Shown here in pieces: positions 14,124-21,120 of a DNA stretch of 32,293 bases. Made by a program: the position numbers and the translations under genes. The notes under the pieces were generated by a model, which was not told where the DNA came from, ran no database searches, and saw nothing but the letters and a program-made list of their open reading frames with translations. Position 1 is the first letter of the stretch; each line of letters opens with the position of its first letter. Origin of the DNA: an uncultured Coriobacteriaceae bacterium (GTDB lineage Bacteria > Actinomycetota > Coriobacteriia > Coriobacteriales > Coriobacteriaceae); the NCBI GenBank assembly GCA_944321435.1, contig CALULH010000016.1, positions 1 to 32,293 of the forward strand. Direction: 5' to 3'.

Positions 14124-14867
14124 CTAGCACGCGTCCGTGCCGAGCAGCGGCTCCAGCCAGGTGCGCCAGGCGTCCTCGGTGGGGGAGATGCGCACGGCTC
14201 CGCCCCAGACGGCGGCGAAGCGCTCCTCTGCGCGGTCCGGCAGGCCCAGGTTGTCGCGGACAATGGCTACCGCGTGGGCGTAGCGCCCCTGCGGTCCGCG
14301 GGCGAGAAGGGCCATGGCGCTCGCAAGGCCGCCGTTCCGCAGGAGCTCCAGGCGGCCGAGCTCGTCGACGACGAGGAGGCGCTGCGCGGTGGGGCGGCGC
14401 CCGTCGGCTGCCAGGGCCTCTGCGGGGCCCTGGCGTTCGCCGCTCGCGGAGTTTTCCGCGACGGCGTCTCGCTTATCCTCTGCTGGCGCTTTCGTAGCGT
14501 TGCCTTGTCCGACGTCCGCTGCGGTTCCGGCATCCTCCATGAGCCGGTCGAAATGAGCGTTGACCTGGGCGATGGCCTCGTCGGAGATATGCCAGCCCAA
14601 CCCCGCGCGCGCCGCCTGCGCGCCGGCGTCAAAGGCGCCTGTGGCTCGCGCCAGGTCGGTGCGGCGCGCAAAAGGGACGCGCCGGCCTTCCGGCAGCAGC
14701 ACGTTGTCGATGCCGCGCTTCTCGAACGACTCGTCCTCGTGCCGCCGCCATACGCCGGGCGCCAGCACGCCGTCCACACCCACGCCGCCTGCCTGCAGGC
14801 GCTTGACGGCGCGCGCGAGCCAGCGGGTTTTGCCGATCTGTATGTCGCCGGTGAGTATGAGCAGCAT
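14124..14867 (-). CDS. NTPase_1 (THEP1-like) P-loop nucleoside triphosphatase
   Basis: A 247-residue P-loop NTPase of the NTPase_1/THEP1 family. Walker A is GDIQIGKTRW (residues 7-16). Walker B with the family signature is LLVVDELGRLELL (near residue 170), and an RDNLGLPD segment follows. Family members hydrolyse NTPs and are typically about 180 residues; this one is longer because of a low-complexity insert (about residues 112-160, rich in Ala/Gly/Asp/Glu) just before Walker B. In related genomes such genes often sit next to FecCD-type transporter clusters, which fits the truncated permease converging on it. Its role there is unknown. ACGGAGG precedes the ATG. The whole gene is overlapped antisense by the run-on frame of the dead permease. 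Confidence 0.78.
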   Translation of the reverse strand: MLLILTGDIQIGKTRWLARAVKRLQAGGVGVDGVLAPGVWRRHEDESFEKRGIDNVLLPEGRRVPFARRTDLARATGAFDAGAQAARAGLGWHISDEAIAQVNAHFDRLMEDAGTAADVGQGNATKAPAEDKRDAVAENSASGERQGPAEALAADGRRPTAQRLLVVDELGRLELLRNGGLASAMALLARGPQGRYAHAVAIVRDNLGLPDRAEERFAAVWGGAVRISPTEDAWRTWLEPLLGTDAC

Positions 14868-14898
14868 GGGGCGCCTCCGTGTCGGGTGCGCCCTTAGT

Positions 14899-17214
14899 TT
14901 ACGCCAGCGTGCGCTTCATCCAGAAGAAGCCCCAGGCGGGAAGGTCCACCGTCTCCACCTCGGCGGTCTCGCCGGTCAGAAGGTCGGTGTAGACGGCCTT
15001 CTCGGGCATCCAGACGTGCTTGGGCTCGTCGCTGAAGTTGAAGACGGCGTGCAGCTCCTCGGCCTCGCCTGCGCGCACGATCCACAGGATCGAGGTGTCG
15101 CTGTAGTCCTTGGTGCGCATGCGGGCGCTGACGTCGAAGACCGGCTCGGAGCGGCGGATCCGCTCCAGCTTGTCCAGCCCGTTGAAGAGGCGATTCTGCA
15201 CCGTGCCCGGCCGGTCGATGTTCTCGACCAGATTCCAGGGGAACTTCCCGCGGTGGATGTAGCGCGAGTCCTCGACCTTCTCGGGGTCGTCCTTGTAGGC
15301 GTAATCGTTTACCTGGCCGATCTCGTCCCCGCTGTAGATGATGGGCAGCCCCGCCTGGCTGAAGACGTAGGCGTGCAGCATCAGGTCCTTGGCGATGGCC
15401 ACTTCCATGGCCGCGTCGTTGCCCTCGAAGCCGGCGGCCTCGATGCCGCACATGGAGGCCGTGGTGCCGCAGAAGCGGGCATCGCCCGTGGTCGGGTCGG
15501 CGTTGTAGAGCTCGCCGCGGCTCACGCTGCCCGGCAGCGCGCCGCAGAAGTAGTCGCTCAGGAACTTCTTGTGCGGGACCTCGCGCATGCCCCAGCCCTC
15601 GAGCGCGTCGTAGTCAAGGCCCCAGCCGATGTCGTCGTGGCAGCGCAGGTAGTTCAGGAACGTGTACTGCGAGGGCAGCGCGCCCACGATGTCGAGCTGC
15701 TGGCGCAGCAGGCGCACGTCGCGCGTGGCCACGGTGTGCCAGGTGGTGGCCATGGTGTTGGCGTTGTAGAGCATGTGGCACTCGGGCTTCTCCACCGTGC
15801 CGAAGTACGGGGCCACCTCCTCGGGCGCCATGACGACCTCGCCCAACAGGATGATGCCCGGGCACACGATCTCGCCGATCATGCGCATCATGCGCACGAT
15901 GGTGTGCACCTGCGGGAGGTTGCGGCAGTTGGTGCCCAGCTGCTTCCAGATGTAGGGCACCGCGTCGATGCGGATGATGTCCATGCCCTGGTTGGCCAGG
16001 TAGAGGAAGTTGTACATCATCTCGTTGAACACGCGCGGGTTGCGGTAGTTGAGGTCCCATTGGTACGGGTAGAACTGCGTCATGACGCTCTGGCCGAGCT
16101 CGGGCAGGTAGGTCCAGTGCCCGGGCGCGGTGGTGGGGAAGACCTGCGGCACGTCGTGCGTGTACTGGTCGATGATCTCCTGGTTGTTGCAGAAGAAGTA
16201 CCGGCTCATGTACTCGCCCTCGCCGCGGCGGGCGCGCTGGGCCCACTCGTGGTCCTCCGAGGTGTGGTTCATGACGAAGTCCATGCACAGGCTGATGCCC
16301 TTGTCGTGGCACTTGTCGGCCAGCTCCGCCAGGTCGTCCATGGTGCCGAGCGCCGGGTTCACGCGGCGGAAGTCCTTGACCGCGTAGCCGCCGTCCGACC
16401 TGCTCTTATCGGCCGGCGTGTCCAGAAACGGCATGAGATGGATGTAGTTGACGTTGCAGCGCCCCAGGTAGTCGAGCTTGTCCTCCACGCCCTTGATGGT
16501 GCCGGCGAAGTTGTCTATGTACATCTGCATGCCCAGCATGTTGCGTCCGCGGTACCAGGAGCCGGCGGCCTCGCGCTTGGCGTCCAGGGCGCGCAGCTTG
16601 GGCGCGCGCTCATCGTAGAAGCGCTTCATCTGGTCGATAAGCTCGGCGAACATGTCGCCGTTGTCGTAAAGCTCCATGTAGAGCCAGCGCAGCTCGTCGT
16701 GGTGGCGGGCAAGGCGCTCGGCGAACGCCCGGTCGGCGGCCTCTTGGGCGGCCTGCGCGGCGGCTTTGGCCTTTGCGGGAGTCTTGGCGCCTGCCTTGGC
16801 GCCTGCCTTGGCGGCGGATCCGGCTTTTGCGGGCGCGCCTGCCTTGGCTTTGTCGGGAGCCTTCTTCTCGGACGTGGCCTTGGCCTTTGCCTTGGCGGCT
16901 TTGGCCGCGCCCTGCTTTGCTGCCGCGTCCTGGGCCGCGGGCTTTGCGGTCGCGGCCTTGGTTGCGTGCGTGGGGGCTGGCGCCTTGGCCGCCTTGGAAG
17001 CCTTGGGCGCTGCGGGTGCGGCCGGCTTGCTTGCGATCGCCGGTTTTGCGTCAGCCGGCTTGGCGGCCGTCTTCTTTGCGTCAACCGGCTTTGCGGCTGC
17101 CTTTTTTGCGGCGGAGGCGGGCTTTGCTGCGGGCTTTGGGGCCGCGGTTGCCTTCGCGGCTGGTTGCGGGACGTTGGCCGATGCGGTGCGGGCGGGCTTG
17201 TCCTGTGCTGCCAT
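14899..17214 (-). CDS. Amylosucrase-like GH13 enzyme with long Lys/Ala/Pro N-terminal tail
   Basis: A 771-residue protein. Residues about 160-771 are a glycoside hydrolase family 13 enzyme of the amylosucrase type (sucrose to alpha-1,4-glucan plus fructose). Seen: GRNMLGMQMYIDNFAGTIKG, SDGGYAVKDFRRVNPALGTM, MDFVMNHTSEDHEWAQRA, the nucleophile Asp in MDIIRIDAVPYIWKQLGTNC, the acid/base Glu in IILLGEVVMAPEEV and the third acidic residue in LNYLRCHDDIGWG. The catalytic set is complete; sucrose hydrolase is the alternative. Residues 1-158 are a histone H1-like string of Ala, Lys and Pro (AAKPA-type repeats), absent from typical amylosucrases of about 630-650 residues. The start at 17214 is chosen for AAGGAA 8 nt upstream. 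No secretion signal is visible, so it is probably cytosolic. Confidence 0.85.
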   Translation of the reverse strand: MAAQDKPARTASANVPQPAAKATAAPKPAAKPASAAKKAAAKPVDAKKTAAKPADAKPAIASKPAAPAAPKASKAAKAPAPTHATKAATAKPAAQDAAAKQGAAKAAKAKAKATSEKKAPDKAKAGAPAKAGSAAKAGAKAGAKTPAKAKAAAQAAQEAADRAFAERLARHHDELRWLYMELYDNGDMFAELIDQMKRFYDERAPKLRALDAKREAAGSWYRGRNMLGMQMYIDNFAGTIKGVEDKLDYLGRCNVNYIHLMPFLDTPADKSRSDGGYAVKDFRRVNPALGTMDDLAELADKCHDKGISLCMDFVMNHTSEDHEWAQRARRGEGEYMSRYFFCNNQEIIDQYTHDVPQVFPTTAPGHWTYLPELGQSVMTQFYPYQWDLNYRNPRVFNEMMYNFLYLANQGMDIIRIDAVPYIWKQLGTNCRNLPQVHTIVRMMRMIGEIVCPGIILLGEVVMAPEEVAPYFGTVEKPECHMLYNANTMATTWHTVATRDVRLLRQQLDIVGALPSQYTFLNYLRCHDDIGWGLDYDALEGWGMREVPHKKFLSDYFCGALPGSVSRGELYNADPTTGDARFCGTTASMCGIEAAGFEGNDAAMEVAIAKDLMLHAYVFSQAGLPIIYSGDEIGQVNDYAYKDDPEKVEDSRYIHRGKFPWNLVENIDRPGTVQNRLFNGLDKLERIRRSEPVFDVSARMRTKDYSDTSILWIVRAGEAEELHAVFNFSDEPKHVWMPEKAVYTDLLTGETAEVETVDLPAWGFFWMKRTLA

Positions 17215-17521
17215 GTGAGGGTTCCTTCCCCTGTCGTGAGTGCGTCGAGCAGCCCCTATTCTAGGGCTCCCAGGCAGATGCTTGCTCAGCAAAATCGCAG
17301 GTAGCAGCGTAAAAAGGGCCGTATATACCCCTATGCGAGAAACGCGTCGCACCGAGGTGGATTTTTATATCCAGTCGCGACCCGCTTGCGAGCGCCCGCA
17401 AGGCGCCCCGCTCCCAAGCTTACCGAAACGTCACCCAAGCGTAAGGCAAATCGATGGCAGCGCGCTTCTCGCCCTCTCAGAATGGCAGGCAGGGAACCGG
17501 AGGCGGGACGAGGGGAGAGCG
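17215..17521. other. Divergent promoter region, amylosucrase/VanZ-RDD
   Basis: A 307-bp gap between divergent genes. It holds AGCCCCTA/TAGGGCT, a short inverted repeat at about 17252-17269; a TATATA hexamer on both strands near 17324 that could be a -10; a GGAT/ATCC mini-hairpin near 17358; and one GCGCTTCTCGCCC motif near 17463. No small gene seen. Confidence 0.4.
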
Positions 17522-18520
17522 ATGGAGCTCATCAGGCGTTTCTTGAGCGGGTACAGCGAAAACTTTCTTGCCGCGGTGGCCCTGTGGCCCATGGCGTCGT
17601 TTCTGCTGACGCTGCCCATCCTCGCCTATCTCTACCATCGGGACGGGCGGCTCAAGCCGGTGTCGGTCGTGTCCACCTACCTCGCCGTCCTCTACGTTCT
17701 GGGGCTGGGTTGCTTCACGCTCTACCCGCTGCCCTCGGGGACCTCGGGCCCGGGCATCACCTACGGTGTGCCCTGGCAGCTCAACCCGCTTGCCCCCATC
17801 GGCGACTTCATGCGCGAGGGGCTCTCCACCTTGCCGCAGATCCTGTTCAACGTGGTGTTTTTCGTTCCGCTGGGGTTCATCGCGGGGCGTTTGCTGCGCC
17901 TCGGCTTCGGTCGGTCGGTGGCGCTGGGGCTCGCGGCGTCGCTGTTCATCGAGGTCGCGCAGGGGACGGGCCTTTTCGGTGTCTACGCGTACGCCTTCCG
18001 CACGGCCGATGTGGACGATCTCATCTACAACACCGCCGGCGCGGCCCTGGGTTGGCAGTGCGCCCGGGCGCTGGGGCGCGTGCTGCCGCCGGGGGCGCTC
18101 GCCCAAGAGGGGGCCGTCACCCGCGAGCCCGGGTTCATCCGGCGTTGCGTTGCGTTTTGGCTGGACCTTCTGCTGGTGGGGGTTCTCGCGCTCGTGCTCT
18201 GCGGGGCGCTCTCGCTGGTGTTGTGGAGCGTTCCCGCAGCGCGCGGCTTGGCGGGCGGCCCATGGATGCTCTTTGTGCTCGCGACGGTGTTCGTCCTGGT
18301 GGAGGGCGTGTGGCCGTGGTTCCACAAAGGGTCGACCCCGGGCGGCGCGTTTGTGCGCATGACCTGCGAGACGCGCGACCGCGTCGGGGTGCGCCGCGCC
18401 GCGTTCTTCCTGGCGCGCGTGGCCGTGCTCGCCGCCTCGTGCCTGTTCTTTCCCTTCGCATGGCCGGCGCTGGCCCTCTTCTTCCTTATAGCCCACCGCA
18501 TGCCCTACGACTTCATCTGA
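17522..18520 (+). CDS. VanZ-like and RDD-domain membrane protein
   Basis: A 332-residue integral membrane protein. Residues about 10-185 are a VanZ-like domain with several helices: LGCFTLYPLPSG, then QILFNVVFFVPLGFIAGRLL and SLFIEVAQGTGLF, ending with the hallmark AFRTADVDDLIYNTAGAALGW. Residues about 200-332 are an RDD domain: EPGFIRRCVAFWLDLLLVGV, the KGSTPGGAFVRM loop that matches the family's G-x-T-x-G-K pattern, and a closing hydrophobic pair. VanZ domains occur in teicoplanin resistance but mostly in proteins of unknown role. Fusion with RDD is seen in Firmicutes and Actinobacteria. The start at 17522 is preferred because GGGGAGAGCG precedes it and the first helix follows. Confidence 0.83.
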   Translation: MELIRRFLSGYSENFLAAVALWPMASFLLTLPILAYLYHRDGRLKPVSVVSTYLAVLYVLGLGCFTLYPLPSGTSGPGITYGVPWQLNPLAPIGDFMREGLSTLPQILFNVVFFVPLGFIAGRLLRLGFGRSVALGLAASLFIEVAQGTGLFGVYAYAFRTADVDDLIYNTAGAALGWQCARALGRVLPPGALAQEGAVTREPGFIRRCVAFWLDLLLVGVLALVLCGALSLVLWSVPAARGLAGGPWMLFVLATVFVLVEGVWPWFHKGSTPGGAFVRMTCETRDRVGVRRAAFFLARVAVLAASCLFFPFAWPALALFFLIAHRMPYDFI

Positions 18521-18602
18521 GTCGCGGCGTTCCTCCCGCCGCCTCGCTTGAGTCCCTGCCGGCCGCGCTCCAGCTGTGCTTCAGGTGCCCTCCAGCTGCG
18601 CT

Positions 18603-18768
18603 GCCGGGGCCGTCGAAACTCTGGAGCGAGTGTTTCGCTGCTTCCAGAGTTTCGACGAGAAGGGAAACACATATGCATATGCAAGCGAGAACAACGGGAG
18701 CTTCTCGCAAAAGTATGCGCTTATCGCAATAATTATGCACTGAGCCAAAAGAAGCGTCGAAACTCTGA
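18603..18768. repeat. 166-bp direct repeat, copy 1
   Basis: Identical over 166 bp to 20163-20328 by position-by-position comparison. It opens with a 15-bp perfect inverted repeat, CGTCGAAACTCTGGA (18611-18625) and TCCAGAGTTTCGACG (18643-18657). It continues with CATATGCATATG, a GCGAGAA/TTCTCGC stem, TATGCGCTTATCGC, and ends with another GTCGAAACTCTGA. Beyond the identical part, related GTTTCGAC words continue to about 18797. No transposase. Confidence 0.95.
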
Positions 18769-18939
18769 CGCCAATGTTTCGACAACCTCAGAGTTTCGCG
18801 GGCTGGATGGGAAAGGCGAGAAAAACGCGCGGCCCTGTGACGGAAGCCGCCGCCTGCGCACTGAGCCCCGTTTTTCCGTCGGGCCCGGCCGGCAGGAGCG
18901 TCCAGGCCTCTCGGCGGTGCGCGTCAGAACCGGGGCTGC

Positions 18940-19032
18940 TACCATGGAGGGGTGCGCAGACGATCGCTACCACGGAGGGGTGCGCGGGCGATCATATGCG
19001 CGGACGATCGCATGTGCGGACGATCGCATGTG
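18940..19032. repeat. Two 28-bp and three 16-bp tandem repeats in the DUF389 leader
   Basis: TACCATGGAGGGGTGCGC..GCGATCGC-type units start at 18940 and 18968 (28 bp). They are followed by three 16-bp units at 18985-19000, 19001-19016 and 19017-19032, the last two identical (CGGACGATCGCATGTG). Each contains a GATC-centred palindrome (CGATCG, or CGATCA in the first 16-bp unit). The block ends just before the ribosome binding site of the DUF389 gene. Confidence 0.75.
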
Positions 19033-19056
19033 CGGGGAGGACGCAGGAGGGGTTCC

Positions 19057-20055
19057 ATGACGCCGATTGCGAAGATGCTGCTGGGCGGCGCGCTGGACGA
19101 GGACGTGCTGAGGGGCGCGGAGCGCTCGACGCTCATGCTGGTGGACGAGCCGCTGCGCCAGTACTCGTCGTTTTTCCTGCGGCTCATTGCGGCCACTGTG
19201 GTGGCTACGGCCGGTATCGCCGCCGACTCGGCGACCACCATCATCGGCGCCATGCTTATCGCGCCGCTCATGTCGCCCATGCTGGGAACCGCGTTGGCCA
19301 CGGCGCTCGGCCGCCCGGGCGCGGCGGTTCGCACGCTCGCGCTCACGGTTTTCGGCATGGCCCTCGTGGTGGCCGTATCGGCCGGCGTCACGGCGCTGAT
19401 CCCCGTGGCGGCCGACATGGAGACCAACACGCAGGTGCTGGCCCGCACCTCACCGCGCCTGGTCGACCTCATCATTGCGCTTGCCTCGGGCTTCACCGCG
19501 GCGCTTGCCTCCATGCGGCGCGACATCCCCGACGCTGTTCCCGGCGTTGCCATTTCAGCCTCGATCGTGCCGCCGCTCTGCGTGGTCGGCGCCGGCCTGT
19601 ACGAGGGCGCTCCCCAGGCGTCCATGGGGGCGTTCCTGCTGTTCACGGCCAACTTCATCGCCATCCAGGTCATGGGCGCCGCCGTTTACCTGCTCATGGG
19701 GCTCGGCGCCAAGCACTTCTCTACGTTGGCCTCAAACGCGCGCGCCCTTTGGTACACCATGGTCGCCGCCAGCGCGCTGGCGGTTGGTGCGCTGCTGTTC
19801 CAAAGCAGCATGGGGGTCTTGCGCGCCGCCGAGCAGGAGCGCGTGGTGCAGGACGCCGCGGCGTCGTGGCTCCAGGACACGCGTTACCGCGTGGTGAGTC
19901 TGGACATCGACGAAAACAACCTCTACCTGCAGATAGCCGGTACCGGTGCTCGCCCGTCGGTCGACGACCTCAACGACGCTCTCCTCGACCAGGGCGTGGA
20001 GCTTGGGAGCATTGCGCTTTCCGTGGTGGACGAGCAGCGCGTGGAGAACGGCTAG
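19057..20055 (+). CDS. DUF389 family membrane protein
   Basis: A 332-residue polytopic membrane protein of the DUF389 (TIGR00341-like) family. An N-terminal cytosolic segment is followed by about six or seven helices with family signatures: ATAGIAADSATTIIGAMLIAPLMSPMLG, then GFTAALASMRRDIPDAVPGVAISASIVPPLCVVGAGLYEG (in two parts) and LLFTANFIAIQVMGAAVYLL. It ends with a soluble domain of about 90 residues. The family is widespread but functionally uncharacterised. The ATG at 19057 has AGGAGGGG 5 nt upstream. It is the only gene between the two identical 166-bp repeats, so it can in principle be lost or amplified as a 1560-bp unit. Confidence 0.88.
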   Translation: MTPIAKMLLGGALDEDVLRGAERSTLMLVDEPLRQYSSFFLRLIAATVVATAGIAADSATTIIGAMLIAPLMSPMLGTALATALGRPGAAVRTLALTVFGMALVVAVSAGVTALIPVAADMETNTQVLARTSPRLVDLIIALASGFTAALASMRRDIPDAVPGVAISASIVPPLCVVGAGLYEGAPQASMGAFLLFTANFIAIQVMGAAVYLLMGLGAKHFSTLASNARALWYTMVAASALAVGALLFQSSMGVLRAAEQERVVQDAAASWLQDTRYRVVSLDIDENNLYLQIAGTGARPSVDDLNDALLDQGVELGSIALSVVDEQRVENG

Positions 20056-20162
20056 CGCGCCGCGCGCCTCTGCGCCCGGTTGCTTTGCGTCCTGCGAGGC
20101 GGGGGCGGGCTGTGCTGCTTGCTAAGAGAGCCAAAGGGCCCTTCTCTGTTGTCAACCGCCCC

Positions 20163-20328
20163 GCCGGGGCCGTCGAAACTCTGGAGCGAGTGTTTCGCTG
20201 CTTCCAGAGTTTCGACGAGAAGGGAAACACATATGCATATGCAAGCGAGAACAACGGGAGCTTCTCGCAAAAGTATGCGCTTATCGCAATAATTATGCAC
20301 TGAGCCAAAAGAAGCGTCGAAACTCTGA
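20163..20328. repeat. 166-bp direct repeat, copy 2
   Basis: Identical to 18603-18768, same orientation, offset exactly 1560 bp. To its right the sequences diverge but keep GTTTCGAC words (to about 20361). No clear target-site duplication around the identical block. Confidence 0.95.
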
Positions 20329-20382
20329 GGCGAGAGTTTCGACGTTTCCGGTGTTTCGACGATGCCGGGGCTCCGCGGGGCC

Positions 20383-20856
20383 TCAGGCGGGCAGCTTGCA
20401 GACGTTCACCCAGCGCACGGGCTGCGCGGCGTAGCGCTCAAGCTCATCCAGGGTGAGGCCGATGGCGCTGTTGGCGCTTCCGCAGGCGGGGTAGACCGTC
20501 TCGAAGCGGCGCAGGCTCTCGTCCAGGTAAACGTCGCAGCCATCGTTCACGGCAAAGGGGCATACGCCGCCCACGGCATGGCCGATGAGGTTCTCGGCCT
20601 CGTCGGCTTTGAGCATCTTCGCTTTGGTGTGGAAGGTTGCCTTGAACTTGGGGTTGTCTATGCGCGCGTCGCCCGCGGCCACCACGAGCGCCACGCGGTC
20701 GCCCACCTTGAACGAGAGCGTCTTGGCGATGCGCTCCGGCTCGCACCCCACGGCGGCCGCCGCCAGCTCGACGGTGGCGCTCGACGTGTCGAACTCCAGG
20801 ATGCGTTCCTCAATGCCCAGCTCGCGGAAATACGCGCGCACCTTCTCGATGGCCAT
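20383..20856 (-). CDS. YbaK/EbsC-type aminoacyl-tRNA deacylase family protein
   Basis: A 157-residue single-domain protein of the YbaK/ProRS-associated editing family. Seen: the conserved Lys and surroundings in GCEPERIAKTLSFKVGD, VVAAGDARIDNPKF, the loop IGHAVGGVCPFAV and the closing YLDESLRRFETVYPACGSANSAIGLTLDEL. Family members hydrolyse mischarged aminoacyl-tRNAs (for example Cys- or Ala-tRNA-Pro). The catalytic Lys and the GGVxPF motif are present, so deacylase activity is likely; the exact tRNA specificity cannot be read. GAAGAGG lies 8 nt before the ATG. It is a single gene, the last minus-strand gene before the repeat-bounded DUF389 segment. Confidence 0.85.
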   Translation of the reverse strand: MAIEKVRAYFRELGIEERILEFDTSSATVELAAAAVGCEPERIAKTLSFKVGDRVALVVAAGDARIDNPKFKATFHTKAKMLKADEAENLIGHAVGGVCPFAVNDGCDVYLDESLRRFETVYPACGSANSAIGLTLDELERYAAQPVRWVNVCKLPA

Positions 20857-20986
20857 GGCGTGCCTCTTCTTTCGTTGCCTGACAGCCCTGTTGTCTGACA
20901 GCCCTGCAGTATAGCGCTGCCTGCGCCCGCTCAGCGGCGGGCGTGTCCCAGGTTGCCCGCGCGTTTCAGACCGGTGCGTTTAACAA

Positions 20987-21049
20987 AATCGCACCGAAGG
21001 CATAAGAATCGGGTCGGAAGCGCCCAAAAGTTATGCCTTCGGTGCGATT
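20987..21049 (-). terminator. Perfect 19-bp-arm hairpin behind degV
   Basis: Arms AATCGCACCGAAGGCATAA (20987-21005) and TTATGCCTTCGGTGCGATT (21031-21049) are fully complementary around a 25-nt loop. Read on the minus strand the stem is followed by TTGTTAAA, so the weak T-stretch GATTTTGTT completes a plausible terminator about 70 bp past the degV stop. The stem is longer, less GC-rich and larger-looped than usual terminators. Confidence 0.6.
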
Positions 21050-21120
21050 ATTCTGCGGGCGAGAAGTCCCTTTTCCGTGGGGGCCGCTCTTTTCTGCGGG
21101 CGAGAGCCGCTCTTCCCGCC

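Noticed and set aside
14560..17304. 914-residue open frame antisense to the amylosucrase
   Set aside because: Mirrors the codons of an enzyme with complete catalytic motifs; its Gly/Cys/Leu-rich end is the antisense of the Lys/Ala/Pro tail.
18513..18785. Small minus-strand peptide encoded within both 166-bp repeats (MHNYCDKRILL...)
   Set aside because: Identity of the peptide in both copies is explained by DNA identity; no ribosome binding site seen and the frame runs on into unrelated flanks.
18603..20328. Composite IS transposon
   Set aside because: The 166-bp repeats encode no transposase, no target-site duplication was found, and DUF389 is a chromosomal-type gene; kept as repeats only.
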